DNA of 64,000 nt from Camelus bactrianus. Its lineage: Eukaryota > Chordata > Mammalia > Artiodactyla > Camelidae. The notes under the pieces were generated by a model that saw nothing but the letters and a program-made list of their open reading frames with translations, did not search any database and was not told the DNA's origin. The DNA lies in NCBI RefSeq assembly GCF_048773025.1, contig NC_133574.1, positions 10,061,501 to 10,125,500 of the forward strand, written 5' to 3'. The position numbers and the translations under genes are program-made. Positions 24,593-37,933 of the stretch are shown piece by piece (the stretch's first letter is position 1; each line of letters starts with the position of its first letter).

Positions 24593-26080
24593 TCAGCAGC
24601 ATCTGAGTGTCACTAAAAGCAGAAACCCAGATGAATGGAGGCAGAGGTGGTTGGAGGAGCTACATTATTTTGCTGGGGTGGATGCAGCCGGCATGGCAGA
24701 GATCTAGAAGAAATGCTCACAACAGCCACTTACTGATCTGCAAGTGAGTTAGGCTAACAGCTTCCTGAAATCCTCCCCGCCCCTCCTGATGAGCAAGGTG
24801 TCTGGCGTTTCTCTGGAAATCACTAGGCGCAGCCTGGAACTCAAAGGTAAAAATTAAAAACTGCAGTCAGGCAGCAAAGGGACTGGCAGGACACGTTGGA
24901 CAAAAGTAGGTCAGAAACAACAAGGAATGTGGAGGAGATAGAATGTGTGCTGAGGACCCTGACTTCAGTGGTGGATTGTCTGTGTTGAGGACTCTGAGTC
25001 AGTATGAGTAGATGGATTGGTGTGGACTTAAATGGTGGCCATTGTTCAGCTAAGTGTGTGATTTGGATGATATTTATTAGAGGAGGGTTATTTTTTCCCC
25101 CTTCAAAATTGATCATTTCTAGGGAGCAGAAAAATACTCTGCCACACAAAATCTAATTGCAAAAGAGATGCTACCAGCTGATGGTGATATGAAAAATTTC
25201 AGTTCTGCAGTTCCAAGGTTTCTTTAAGGAGGTTCACAGCAGTAGGTACTTAAAATAAAGACATCATCATATGTACATATCCTTAAAGATACACATATGG
25301 TGCTATAAGTGGGCCTGAAATGTGTTCTGCATTCTAAAATCCAATGAAATAAAATCAGTAGCTCAGTATGCCTGTCGGCTCTATAAACATGATGTAGCTA
25401 ATGATCACAGAAAGCAAGATCAGCTAGGAAATTTGAGATTTGTCTTTTCTAGTGTCAAAGTTAATATTTTTTGCTTTACTAAAAAGCATTTTTTTAATTC
25501 GGGCTCTCAGCATCCATTGGTGTACGGGGTTTAGTAGATGTGTTCAGATGTTCTAGACAGTGAATCAGAGCAAAGACTGAAGTTTAGACAGTAGTTAAAA
25601 ATCTCACCCGTGTGATCAGCATCCACATATTGCTATACTGAAAATCCTTAAAATTGAGAACTTCATTAAAGCAACGAAAAGAGATGGAAAAAAATAGCCA
25701 CTGACTAGTGGAAGTTTTGTATCGTGTAAAAATGACAAAGGGCTATTCATGAGCATATTTTTAAAATCTCTACACTTTAATAAGAAAAACAACAAACTGA
25801 CAACAGATTGCACACTGCTCCCTGTAGGAAAAGCCACGCAGATGGACTCTTATGTGAATGGGGCTGGAGCTGTAGAATTGGCTAGTCTTACAAGTAATTC
25901 AGTTAAAAACAAACGCACATGGGATACACTTCTAGAATATCTGAGTAAAAATGTTGGAAAATTTACTCCTCTATGAAGCAATGACATTGGCAAAATTTGT
26001 CAAAATTAACCTCTGCAGAACTCTGGAAATTAAACAAAGGCTTCCAGAAATCCAGAGAGTGTTTATTTGAGGGAAAAAAA
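24593..26080. other. Intergenic DNA, possibly with old L1 pieces
   Basis: No gene is recognised. Around 25610-25980 the A-rich wording is reminiscent of old L1 sequence, but I could not align it securely. Frames of 60-100 codons here show no domain. Confidence 0.4.
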
Positions 26081-26084
26081 CCAG

Positions 26085-29000
26085 CTAAATCTCCATAAAG
26101 ATAGTGAGTTTTGTGGCATTGTAACTTGATCTACCCCATCCCCATTTCCTCACCTAAATGGTGGCCTTTAAAAGCAACAGTCTCACAATCAAGTTAGGGG
26201 CAGAAGTGATTTGAAGTTACCCAAAAAATCCGTCCCCGGAGAGCTGTCACTATTTGACCTATCTCAAACTCATGCTGTGCAAACAGCCAGTCCCCAGAGT
26301 GTGTGTGGAAAACAATCAGCAGTGAGTATTTAACATTACAACTGCCTGAGGCAGTGGTACCAGTAGAGGCTAACTAGATGCTGACTAGGAAACTTAGAAG
26401 GCAAAATTGAATAATGAGACATTCTAGGGGTGGAGGTACTGTTAAAAATCTCCAAAAAAATCCTGAGAATTGTAGAAGGCCATACACATGTGTGGCACAT
26501 GGCAAGGAAAGATCTGAGAAAATCTTAAGCCTTCAACTCTGGCTGAAGTTGAGGTTCTGCATAAGCAAGAACTAAAGGCTATGGAAGAGCTGCAGACTGC
26601 CTGCTGGTGCTGAAGGCATCCCTCAGCACACAGACAAACAGCCACCTGGCAACAGCTCAAACTATTGGCTCCAGGCATTGAAAAAAATCACTGTCCAATC
26701 ATTATTACAGTGATGACAACTAGGCTTTCTGCACACACACTGATCTCATGGCCATGCATGATAAAGAATACAGACTTTACAGAATTTGTTCAGGAAAGTA
26801 AATAAATAGCTGCAGCAGCAATGACAATGGAAGCAACGATAAACCCTGGAGATGAGGAAAATCTGGCTATCAGATCTGGCACATTGTAATATTTTAAATG
26901 TCCAGTTTTCAACAGAAAATTACAAGATGTACAAATAAACAGAAAAATTTGGCCATAACACAGGGGAAAAAGTAGTCAATAGAAACCCCCTGAGGAAGCC
27001 CAGACACTGGACTTACTAGACAAAGACATAAATAAGCAATTACACATATATTCAAAGAGCTAACAGAAACCATGCCTAAAAATTAAATTATGTGAACATC
27101 TCATTGTACAGAGAATATCAATAAGTAAAATTTATATTAAAAACCAACTAGAAATTCTAGAGATACAAATATAATGACTAAAATGTAAAATTCAATAAGA
27201 GATTTCTCTGTAGATATGAACTTGTTGAAGAAAAAGTCAGTTAACTTAAAACTACTGAGATTATCCATTCTGTGGAACAGAAAGAAAAAGGAATGAAAAA
27301 AAAATGAACACTGTGTCAGAGATAGGTGAGACACCATCAACAATACCAATACACACATAATGGGAGCACCAGAAGGAAGGAGAGAAAAAAAGGGGTAGAA
27401 TGATTATATAAAGAAATAATGGCTGTAAACTTCCCAAATTTGATGAAAACATTAATTTGTACATCCCAGCAGCTCAACAAACTCCACGTGGTATAAACAT
27501 AGAGACATCTAAAATAGGCACATCAGACTCAGGGTGTCAAAAGACAAGAACAAAGAACCTTGACAGCAGAAAGAGAAAAGTGGCTCAACATATACAAAGT
27601 CTTCTCAGTAAGACAGTTGATTTCTCAAAAACCATGGAGACCAGAAGGCAGTGGGATGGTATTGTCAAAGTGATAAAAGGAAAAGACTGTCACCAAGTAT
27701 TTTATAGCCAGCAAAGTGATTCTTCAAAAAAATTAAAGGAGAAATTAAGACCCTCCTACAAAAACAAAATCTGAAAGAATTCATTGCTAGCAGGACTGCC
27801 CTACAAGAAATACTAAGGAGAGTCCAGCAGGTGTAAATGAAAGGACACTCACCTGAAAAATAAAGAGCACTAGTAGAGGTAACTACATGAGTAAAAAAAA
27901 AAACAAACAATATAAATATAGTATTACATGTAAGTGTTTTCTTCTGTTTGATGTAAAAGACAACTGCATAAAAGAATACTTATGAAACTGTGTAGATGGG
28001 CTTATAAATGCATAAATGTGTAATTTGTATGACAGTGACAGCATGAGGAGGGGGAGGGAAAAGATTGATACCAAAGCCAAGTTTTTGTGTACTATTGAAA
28101 TTAAGTTGGCATTCATGTGAACTAGATTGCTTTAAAACATGATGTTAATTATAATCTCCAGGGCAATGGAGGAGAAGGAGGAGGAGTAGGAGGAGGAGAA
28201 GGAGAAGAAAAAGATAAAACAACAAATTAAAATGGCACACTTGAAAATGCCTACTTTGTAAAAAAAAAAAGTGTAGTAATAGAGGAATGGGAAAAAAAGA
28301 CATATAGAAAGCAGATAGCAGAGGTAACTTCAACCTGATAAGAAATTACATTAACGTAAATGAATTAAACATTCTAATCAAAATGCTAAAGGCAGAAATA
28401 AATGGAATAGAGAATTGATGAACAACAGAGAATAACCAACAAGAAGAAAAGTTGGTTCTTTGAAAAGATCAACAAAATTGACAGTTTAACAAGTACTGAA
28501 GAAAAAAAAGAGAGAAGATTTAAATTACTAAAAAGAAATGAAAGGAACGATGTCACTACTGCCCTTACAAAAATAACAAGGAATATAAGGGAATACCATG
28601 AATAATTTTATAGCCAATAAATGAGATAATCTAGATGAAATGGATAAATTCCTAGAAGGACATAAATGACTGAAGCTAATTCAAGGAGAAATAGAAAACT
28701 CAAATAATCCTACAATAATTAGTGACTGAAATAGTAATTCAAAACATTCCCACAAGGAAATTTTAGGCCCCTATGGCTTTTCTGGTGAATTCCATCAACT
28801 ACTTAAAGAAAAACAAAACAAAAGAAAAACAAGCAAAAATAAACAATGCTTTACAAACTCGTCTGAAAAAAAGAGGTGGGCACACTTCCCAATTCATTCA
28901 ATGAGACTAGTATCACACTGATACCAAAACCAGACAAAGGCATCACAAGAAATCTAAAGACTGTCTCTTATGAATATAAATGCAAAAATCCTCAACAGAA

Positions 29001-31248
29001 TACAAGCAAATCCAATCCAGTAACATATAAAATAGGCCACAATTAAGTGGGATGTATCCAGGTATGCAAAGGCAGTTCAACGTACAAAAGTCAATTCATG
29101 TAATATGCCAAATTAATAGAATAATGGATAAAAACTAGGAATAGAAGAGAACTTCCTCAACTTGACAGACAACATCTATGAAAAACCTGGAGCAAAGATC
29201 ATACATAATGGTGAAAGACTGAATTACTTCCTCCCAAAATCAACATTGTATTAGAGGTTCTAGTCAAAGCAACGAGACAAAGAAAATAAAGCCTCTAGAT
29301 TAGAAAGAAAGAAATAAAACTATTTCGATTCCACATGACATGATATTATATATTGAAATCCCAAGGAATCCACAAAGAAAAAGAGAGAGAGAGAAAAGAA
29401 AAAATAACTTATTAAAATTAATAACCCAGTCTGACCAAAATTGTAAGACACAAGTCAATATATAAAAAAGTAATTATATTTCTATACAACAGCAGTGAAT
29501 AATCTAAAAATAAAATGAAGGAAACATTTTCATTTACAACAGCATCCAAAAAATAAAATACTTAGGAATATTAAGAAAAATATGTGGAATACTGAGAAAA
29601 ATGTCTGAAACTTGTATATTGAAAAGTAAAATACTACTGATAGAAGTTAAAAATGACCTAAAATAAATGGAAAGCTCTTCTGTGTTCATGGATCAGAAGC
29701 CTTATTGTTAGGATGGCAATTGTCCTCAAAATGACCTATAGATTCATTGCAACTCTGGCTTTTTGGCAGAAATGAACAAGCTGATCCTAAAACTAATATG
29801 GAAATGCAAGATACCCAGAATGGTCAAAACAATCTTGAAAAAGAACAAAGTTTTGAAGTTTCCAAATTCAAAACTCACTAACAAAAGTTTAATCCATACA
29901 GTGTGGTACTTGCATAAAGGACAGACAAATAGATTGAGAGAAAAGAACTGAGAGTCCATAAACAAACTCTTACACGTAGCCAGTTAATTTTTGACAAAGG
30001 TGCCATGACAATCCAATGGGGAAAAATGATCTTTACAAAAATGATTCTGGGACACCTGAACATACACCTGGAAAGAAAGAAAACTGAACTTTTATCTTAA
30101 CACCATTTATGAAAATTAACTCAAAATAAATCAGAGACCTGAAACTATAAAATTTTACAAAATGAACAATGAGAAAATCTTCAGGACATTGGATTACAAA
30201 TACTTCTAAGATATGACACCAAAAGCACAAACAACAAAAGAAAAAAAAATCAAGTAAACTGGACTTCCGTAAAATTAAAAACTTCTGTACTTCAAAGGAC
30301 TTCATTAAGAAAGTAAGAAGACAATTCACAGAATGTGTGAATATATTTCCAATATATTCCTGATAAGGGACTTTTTTCCAGAATAGACAAAGAAGACTTA
30401 AAACGTGACAATACAAAGACAAATACAATTAAAGTGAGCAAAGAATTTGAATAGATGTTTCTCAAAAGAAGACATACGAATGGGAAATAAGCACATAAAA
30501 AGATTTTCAACATCAGTAGGCATTAGGGAAACAGAAATCAAAAGCACAATGTCATGCCACTTCATACCAACTAGGATGACAAATATATATGATATATAAT
30601 GTATGATATATAAATATGTATGTATAAACCCAGTAATAAAATGTGTTTATGAGGATGTGGAGAAACTGGTCTCCTCATACATTACTACTGGAAATATAAA
30701 ATGGTGCACTCACTTAAAAACTACTTTAGCAATTCCTCAAAATGTTAAAAGTAGAATACATCCCAGCAATTCCATTTTTTGATATATCCTCAAGAGAACT
30801 GAAAATATGTGTTCACACAAAAACTTGTCCATGAGCATTTACAGCAGAATTATTCATCATCCACAGATGGATGGATAAGCAATGTGGTGTATTTATAAAA
30901 ATGGCATATTATTTGAACACAAAAAGGAATTTGGGTACTGATATATGCTACACCATGGATGAGCCTTGACAACGTCACACTAAATGAAAGACAACAATCA
31001 AAAAAGGCAGCATACTGTATGGTTCTACTTATATGAAATGCCCAGAACAGGCAAATCCATAGAGGCAGAAAGTAGAGTGGTGGCTGCTGGGGGCTAAGAG
31101 AAAGGAAGGTTAGGAAGTGACTTACTAAAGGGTACTGCTTCCTTTTGGAGGTGATGGCTACACAACCCTGAAATGTACTTAAAACCCTAATGCACACTTT
31201 CAAAGGCTGCATTTTATGGCATGTGAATTATATCTCCATAAAGTTGTT
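26085..31248 (+). mobile_element. Old LINE-1 (L1M type), nearly end to end but internally deleted
   Basis: L1 parts appear in order: a 5' region to about 26.85 kb, an ORF1 remnant at about 26.86-27.83 kb, a short spacer with poly-A patches, an ORF2 remnant at about 28.26-30.75 kb, and an L1M 3' UTR ending 'tatatctccataaagttgtt'. ORF1 text includes 'gtcaatagaaaccccctgag' and 'aggcagtgggatggtattgt'. ORF2 begins near the element's usual start but soon jumps to text normally well downstream, so much of the endonuclease-to-RT region is missing. Stops and frameshifts are frequent and the YADD site is not preserved. The element is inactive and older than its neighbour at 31.25 kb. Confidence 0.85.
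28163..28212 (+). repeat. GGA/GAA-rich simple repeat
   Basis: A purine tract of GGA, GGAG and GAA units sits inside the old L1 at the ORF1-ORF2 transition. It encodes only a leucine run on the other strand. Confidence 0.85.
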
Positions 31249-31928
31249 ATTCTTGAAGCTGAGCCCACCTATGGAGCAACTGGCACAGCACTGACTGCGG
31301 CATCTGGAGGGGGAGTGACCCACCCGCCCACCGCGAAGGAGAGCAGCATCTGATCCAGTGCTGGAGGGGCGCGATCTTCTTGCCGACAGACACTGTGAGC
31401 AGCACAGACGAGGGTATCAACAGAGCAAGTTGAGTTCGTGAAACAGGGCAAAGCCACAAAGACCTCTCAATAAAACCATTAAGACCACAGTGTTTAGGAG
31501 AACACATCTTTGTTTTTTAAATCTTTTTATATCTGTTTTATTTTCTATTACCTTTTTAACCTTTACTTTTTAAACATTTCTATATGTTTACAGTTCTCAT
31601 TTCATTTTTAATTCTCTTTGTTTAGATCTGTTATTCATTATTCACAGGTTTCAAATATTGTGTTTTGATTTTTCTTCTTTTTATTAACATTTTAAAAAGA
31701 CATCTCAACTCGATTCCTATTCTGCTTCAACTTGCTCTTCTATTATTGATTTTACACTGTTTTCAAACCTTCTTTTCTTCCATTCTTTTAAAATTCTCTC
31801 TCTCTCTCTCTCGTTTTTAAGTTTTATTCCCGCATAGGCTTTAGATATATAAATAAATAAACTCCTTTAAGGCCCACAATAGATAACTGATACTCCTTAA
31901 GCCACAGTGCCAGAGAGATATGAGCAGC

Positions 31929-32820
31929 ATGAAGAAGCAGAGGAAGCACTCCCAATTAAAAGAGTAAGAGAAATCCCCTGAAAGAACGGTCAATAAAATA
32001 GGCATTGATTTCCTACTAGATCAAGATTTCAAAAAAGAAGTATCAAATTACTGAAGGAACTAAAAGAGATAGTGTTTAGAGACATAAAATATGCCAAAAA
32101 CAAAATAGAAGCTATAAAGAAGAGCCAAGTAAAATTGGTAAATTCATTGGCTGAAATGAGATCTCACCTAAAGCCTATATAATGCAGGCTAGATAATGCA
32201 GAGGAACGAATAAGTGACCTAGAAGACAGGACAACAGAAAGCACCCAATCAGAACAGATGAGAGATAAACAAATAAAAAACAATGAAAACAATTTAAGGA
32301 ACCTATGGGATAATATAAAGCATGCCAATCTATGCATAATATGGGTTCCAGAAGGGGAAGAAAAAACAAAGGGGATGGGAAAGGTATTTAAAGAAATCAT
32401 GACTGAAAACTTCCCAAACCTAAAGAAGGAATCAGACACCCAAGTACAGGAGGCTCAGTGGTTCCCAAACAGGAAGAGCCCAAAGAGACCCACACCAAGA
32501 CATATCATAATCAAGATGGCCAGACTGAAGGATAAGAAATGATCCTAAAGGCAGCAAGAGAAAAAAAAAGAGTGAGTTACAAGATAAGACTCTCAGCTGA
32601 TTTCTCTACAGAAACACTACCGGGCAGAAGGGAGTGGCAAGATATATTCAAAGTCCAGAATGAAAAAAAAAAAAAATAAAAGCAGCCAAGGATACTTTCT
32701 CCAGCAAGGCTATCCTTTACAATAGAAGGAGAGATAAAGAATTTCACAGAGAAGCAAAAACTAAAAGACTTTAGCAACACTAAATCCATGCTAAAAGAAA
32801 TATTGAAAGGTCTATTCTAA
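31929..32820 (+). pseudogene. L1 ORF1 remnant (RNA-binding chaperone, ORF1p)
   Basis: The length (about 297 codons) is close to the usual mammalian ORF1p. The coiled-coil part and RNA-recognition region are recognisable: 'RLDNAEERISDLEDR', then 'NNLRNLWDNIKHANL', 'VPEGEE' and 'ENFPNLKKESDTQVQEAQ', then 'TPRHIIIKMA'. Early stops (for example after Leu-Lys-Glu near the start) and at least one frameshift break it. ORF1p normally coats L1 RNA. This copy cannot make the protein. Confidence 0.85.
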
Positions 32821-33261
32821 ATAGAAAAGAAGCAGGATGCTACAGAAATGAGAACTCATAAATGGAAAGGTGATAACTACCATGAATTACAAATAGAATA
32901 ACCATGAAATTGTAAAAGAAGACATCTAAACCATTGAGTGGGAGAGGGAAACAAGAAAATATAGAGTATTATTTTCTTTCTTCTTTTTTTTTTTTAAATG
33001 TTTTGTTCTCGGTAGGATGGGTTTGAGATTACATTACTATCTGTTTAGTACACACAGTTACAGTAATTGGTTAACAGACTTAAAAAAAGTGAAACCACAA
33101 GCCAAAATCTTACAAGTGAGTCACAAAAACTAAATACAATCCAAGATAATACAAAGGAAAATTACCATACCACAAAAGGAAGAACAAAGGAACAAAGAAG
33201 AAATACCAAATCAACTGCAAAAATAAGTTCAAAATAGCAATAAACACTCACCTATCTATTA

Positions 33262-35484
33262 ATTACTGTAAATGTTAATGGACTAAATGCTCCAGTCAAA
33301 AGACAGAGTGGCAGACTGGATAATAAAGCAAGAAACTTCAGTACACTGCATACAAAAGACACACTTTAGGAAGAAGGACACATATAGATTGAGAGTGAAT
33401 GGAGGGAAAAGGATATTCCATGCAAATGGAAATGCCAGAAAAGCAGGTGTAACAGTACTGATTTCAGTCAAAATAGACTTTAAAACAAGAGCCATAAAGA
33501 AAGATAAATAAAGACATTTTATAATGATTAAAGGAGCAATACAAGATGAGGATATTACAATCATTAATATATATGCACCCAACATGAGCACCTAAGTACA
33601 TAAAACAACTACTAACAGAGATAAAGGGGGAAATTGATGGGAATACAATCATTGTCAGAAATTTTAACAACATATTAAGATCACTAGATAGATCTTCCAG
33701 ACAGAAAATAAATAAGGCAACAGGGAAATTAAATGATACAATAGAAAAATTAGATTTAGTGGATATTTTCAGAACATTACAATCCCCCAAAATAGGATAT
33801 ACATTCTTTTCAAGTGTGCATGGAACATTTTCTAGGATTGATCATGCACTTGGTCACAAAAGAAGCCTCAACAATGTTAAGAAGATAGAAATTATCTCAA
33901 GCATCTTTACTGACCATAATGCCATTGAAACTAGAAATCAACTACAGAGAAACAAAGGAGAAAAAAAGGAAAGCATAGAGATTAAACAACATGCTGTTAA
34001 AAAACCAATGGGTCAATGATGAAATCAAAGTTGAAATTAAAGAATACCTTGAGACAAATGAAAATGAAAACACAAACACACAAACTTATGGGATGCAGCA
34101 AAAGCAGTGCTAAGAGGAAAGTTTAGGGTGATACAGGCCTTCCTCAAAAAAGAAGAACACTATCAAACAAACAATCTAACCCACCAGCTAAAGTAACTAG
34201 AAACAGAAGAGCAAAAACACCCAAAAGTCAGCAGAAGGAAGGAAATAATAAAGATCAGGGAGGAAATAAATAAAATAGAGATTAAAAAAAATAAAGAAAA
34301 TAATCAGTCAAACCAAAAGCTAGTTTTTTGAAAGAGTAAATAAAATCGACAAGCCTCTGGCCAAACTCACAAAGAAGAAAAAAGAGAGAGCACAAATAAG
34401 CAAAATAAGAAAGGAAAGTGGAGAAATTACAACAAATAACAAAGAAATACAGAATATCATATGAGAATATCATGAAAAACTACATGGAAAATAATGGATA
34501 ACCTAGAGGTGATGGACAAGTTTCTGGAAACATACAGTCCACCAAGATTGAATGAAGAAGAAACTGACCACTTGAACAAACCGATCACAAGGAATGAAAT
34601 CGAATTAACAATAAAAAAACCTCCCTACAAATAAAAGTCCAGGACTGGACAGCTTCACCAGGGAATTCTACCACACATACAAAGAAGAACTCATACAAGT
34701 CCTTCTCAAACTCTTCCAGAAGTTTGAAAAGAAGGAATATTCCCAAACTCATTCTATGAAGCCACCATCACCCTTATAACAAAAGCAGGCAAAGACACCA
34801 CCAAAAAAGAGAATTACAGACCAATATCACTGATGAACACAGATGAAAATGTCCTTACCAAAATACTAGCAAATAGACTCCAACAGCACATAAAAAAGAT
34901 TATACAACATGCCCAAGAGGGGTTTATCCCATGGACACAAGGGTGGTTCAACATTTGCAAATAAATCAATGTAATACTTCACATCAACAAGAGAAAGGAC
35001 AAAAACCATATGATCACCTCAATAGATGGAGAAAATATTTTGATAAAATTCAACAACAATTTATGATAAAAATTCTCACTAAAGTGGGTATTAAGGGAAA
35101 ATATTTCAACATCATAAAAGCTATGACAAACCTACAGCCAGCATAGCACTCAACAGTGAAAAACTCAAAACCTTCCCACTAAAATCTGGGACAGGACAAG
35201 GATGCCCACTAACACCACTCCAATTCAACATAGTCTTGGAAACCCTGGCCACAGAAATCAGGCAAGAAAGAGAAGTAAAAGGGGTCTAAATTGGAAAAGA
35301 AGAGGTAAAAGTGTCACTATATGCAGATGACATGATACTATATATAGAAAACCATAAAAGGTCCACACAAAACGACTAGAGCTGATTGAAGAATTTAGCA
35401 AGGTAGCAGGTTAAAAAATTAATGTTAAAAATCACTTGCATTTCTTTACACAAATGATGAATCAAAGGAAAAAGAAAGTAAAGA
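33262..35484 (+). pseudogene. L1 ORF2 remnant (endonuclease/reverse transcriptase), 3'-truncated
   Basis: The endonuclease start 'TVNVNGLNAPVKRQRVADW' is present. The catalytic glutamate position in 'QETHF' reads Lys ('QKTHF'), so this nuclease site is lost. Further on come 'IDHALGH' and 'IISSIFTDHNA', then RT text ('[20 protein letters not shown]'). The catalytic YADD is kept at 35320-35331. Several stops and frameshifts occur. The reading ends inside the RT/post-RT region where the satellite array takes over, leaving under 60 percent of a full ORF2. Confidence 0.85.
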
Positions 35485-37894
35485 AACAAACAAACAATCA
35501 AACAAAAAAACAAACACCAAAGAGTACGATTGGCTGACATATATCCAAAGGAACCATGATAATTCAAAAGAAAATACTCAAAGTGATGTCAAGGATCATT
35601 AAGCACGCATCAACTCAGTATCGCTGCTTGCATGTACTCAACACACTTGTAATCAGAAAACAGATGCGTGCCTTAATATTCATAAATATTGATTCATAAG
35701 AGCACAGAGTGACTTAACCCAAATGCTTACTTTAAATTAAATGGTTTCATAGTCCGTGATATAGGCTTACGGGTCTTCCAAAAGGATGAATGAATGTCTT
35801 ATTCAAACCTACTTAGAGAATACATGGCGTACGCGTATAACAAAGACAAATAGCTCTAGAAAACTGTACTAAGAGCAAAAGAGACAGGAAGTAAAGTGTA
35901 CACTGGGATTAGCCTCATATCTAGGAAATTCAGCCACCATGAAACAAATGGATCCATGTTCTGAGAGTGTGGGTGTTTCAGCAGAAAAGCAAAAGACGGA
36001 TATGTATTCTAGGTGAATGGATATTACACAAACATAAGATTACTATAGTGGGTCTCTGTGTACTTTTAACTGTTAGAAAGATTAAAGAAGTGAGAAACCA
36101 TAAAACTAACATGGACTCATAACCCTCCGTTTGTAATTTGTATAGAGATCTGTACAAAAGGAAAGAGGGAAGGAAAAAAAGGACAATCGGACACAAATGG
36201 AGAGAATCACATTAACCTTAGGAACCTCTCGACTGATGCAGCCCCTTCCCCAACACTGACAAGATGCAGCCAACATTGGGGATGGCAGTTACCGGTTGGA
36301 TACCAGGTGGAATGTTGGTGTGTTCCACGAGGCTTGTTGTGGCTGCTGGAGCCAAGGTAACTGGGCAGAGCTCTGTGGGTGGATCAGTGTCATGGAGGGG
36401 CTGCCGACCTCTGTGGAGCTTGGCTTAGGTCTCCTGTACGGGAGGCTGTGTAAGTTAGAGATAATGCTTCTGACCATGGCCTGAGTTCATGGGTCAGTTT
36501 CCATACCTGAAAGGGCAGACAGTGGGAGATCTGCCAGTCATCAGCTTACTGTTGAGTCTCTGAGGTAATTTCAGGACTGCCCCGTCCTGTAGAAGTCGAC
36601 TTTATGGAAGACACGAAGAGAAGCCAGCAGAAAAGCTGGCTGCACAGACTGAGGTGAGATGCGAATACACTGATAAGAGTTGTTCTGCTACAATGGAGAA
36701 TACTGACATGGAGACTTCTGTAGATAATACCAGGCTTGAAAGGCTTTCATGAGACATATTGAGCGTTGCTGATACTGTAAGAAACCTGTGGAGGGTCAAC
36801 ATGCACTTGAGGAAGGTACTCAATTCACTGCTGCAAGAACGGGTCCAAGATCCCTGATGTATAAAACAGAAGATATGGCAGAGATGTTCAAACCACTCAT
36901 GTTCTTGGAAGAAGTCATGAGAATCCACACGTCCCAAGGAGCATTTACAAACCATTCAGAACACAATGCACCAAGGCCTGGTAAGCCTTTTCCCAGGTTT
37001 GGGCCTATTTATCAAGCACTTGCTCTTCCCTCCCCTCCACTCAGGCATCCATTTCAAATGATCAGCACCTGAGCTGCAATGAAGGAATTAGGACAAGGGC
37101 AAGCCCCTACTAGAATCAGAGTTCCTCCTCCTTCACAGTCTGTGCACAACAGTGAAATCCTCTAGGGTCAAATAGTCTCGACTAAAATAGATAGGAATGG
37201 AATACTTAGCTCACACAAAGAAATGATGACCTTTCCCTAGATTTAGCAAATGCTGGGGTTATGTCTTCTTTGGTGTGAAGGGAGTGTGGTAAATGAGGGG
37301 AATAATTGACTGAACTTGAATATATATTAGGCCTCAGTTTTTTAAGACATTATAGGTAACTATTGTAAGGCAGTTTGTGAAGATAGTATAAGTCGCCATA
37401 AACATGTAAAGACACATGTTATGTGGACCGACTTTTCCCTTGATTGAAGCACCGGGTGCAGTATATCATGGGGTGTGCAGACTTGGTTGGGTTAAGTTGC
37501 TTTACCCAACATGATTGGAAGGTTAAGTGTTCTCATTGTTGATAGAAGAGCACATGATTCTCAATAGCCTAGAAAATCTTCAGCAGTTTTCTCATAGATA
37601 TGTCTCTAGTTGCTTTTGGTACCAAGCCTACATTTAAATATGCTGTTTTATTTCCTTGAGATTTCCTTGAGAGAAATGTTACCCCTTGAAATGGCAACAA
37701 TTGCCTTTATGTATCACTGGGGAGAAAGGGCACCACATTCTCAAGGGAAACCCAGGGTGGGTGTTAATTCATGGTTCCAATACATATTTCATGGTTCCTG
37801 TTGGTGTTGGGGGCATCAACAGTAAAAAGTTGACCTGTCCCCTTCATCATTTTAGACTGCTATATTACATTCTATCTGTCTATTTTTCCCTTAG

Positions 37895-37933
37895 GGCTGA
37901 CAAAATGGTACCTGAATTTGACAAGTCTGGCTT
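37895..37933 (+). other. Exon-like 39-base block in the array unit (unit 1 copy)
   Basis: A pyrimidine tract ending 'tttttcccttag' and a donor 'gtaagtag' flank 39 bases that read 'ADKMVPEFDKSG' in the open frame. Counterparts are at 43175-43213, 48714-48752, 54257-54295 and 59797-59835. All have 39 bases and an AG acceptor, and the donor GT is kept in units 1-4 but not in unit 5. It may be a remnant exon of an unknown gene caught in the repeat, or chance. I do not recognise the peptide. Confidence 0.25.

Larger units (their letters stand above)
31252..35484 (+). mobile_element. Younger LINE-1, 5'-complete, 3'-truncated at the satellite array
   Basis: It starts with a GC-rich 5' UTR ('gagcccacctatggagcaac') that turns into a T-rich stretch. 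ORF1 follows at about 31929-32820, then a spacer, then ORF2 from about 33.26 kb. ORF2 text runs through the endonuclease and into the reverse-transcriptase domain, and stops just past 'cacaaatgatgaatcaaagg'. The rest of ORF2 and the whole 3' UTR are absent, and the 5.5-kb repeat array begins. Normal L1 insertions lose the 5' end and not the 3' end, so the 3' loss marks a later rearrangement breakpoint. Confidence 0.88.

Noticed and set aside
36590-36990. Relationship of the array's protein-like block to SYCP3/XLR or other ampliconic testis genes
   Set aside because: I compared it from memory and found no shared motif. The idea rests only on the unit being multicopy.
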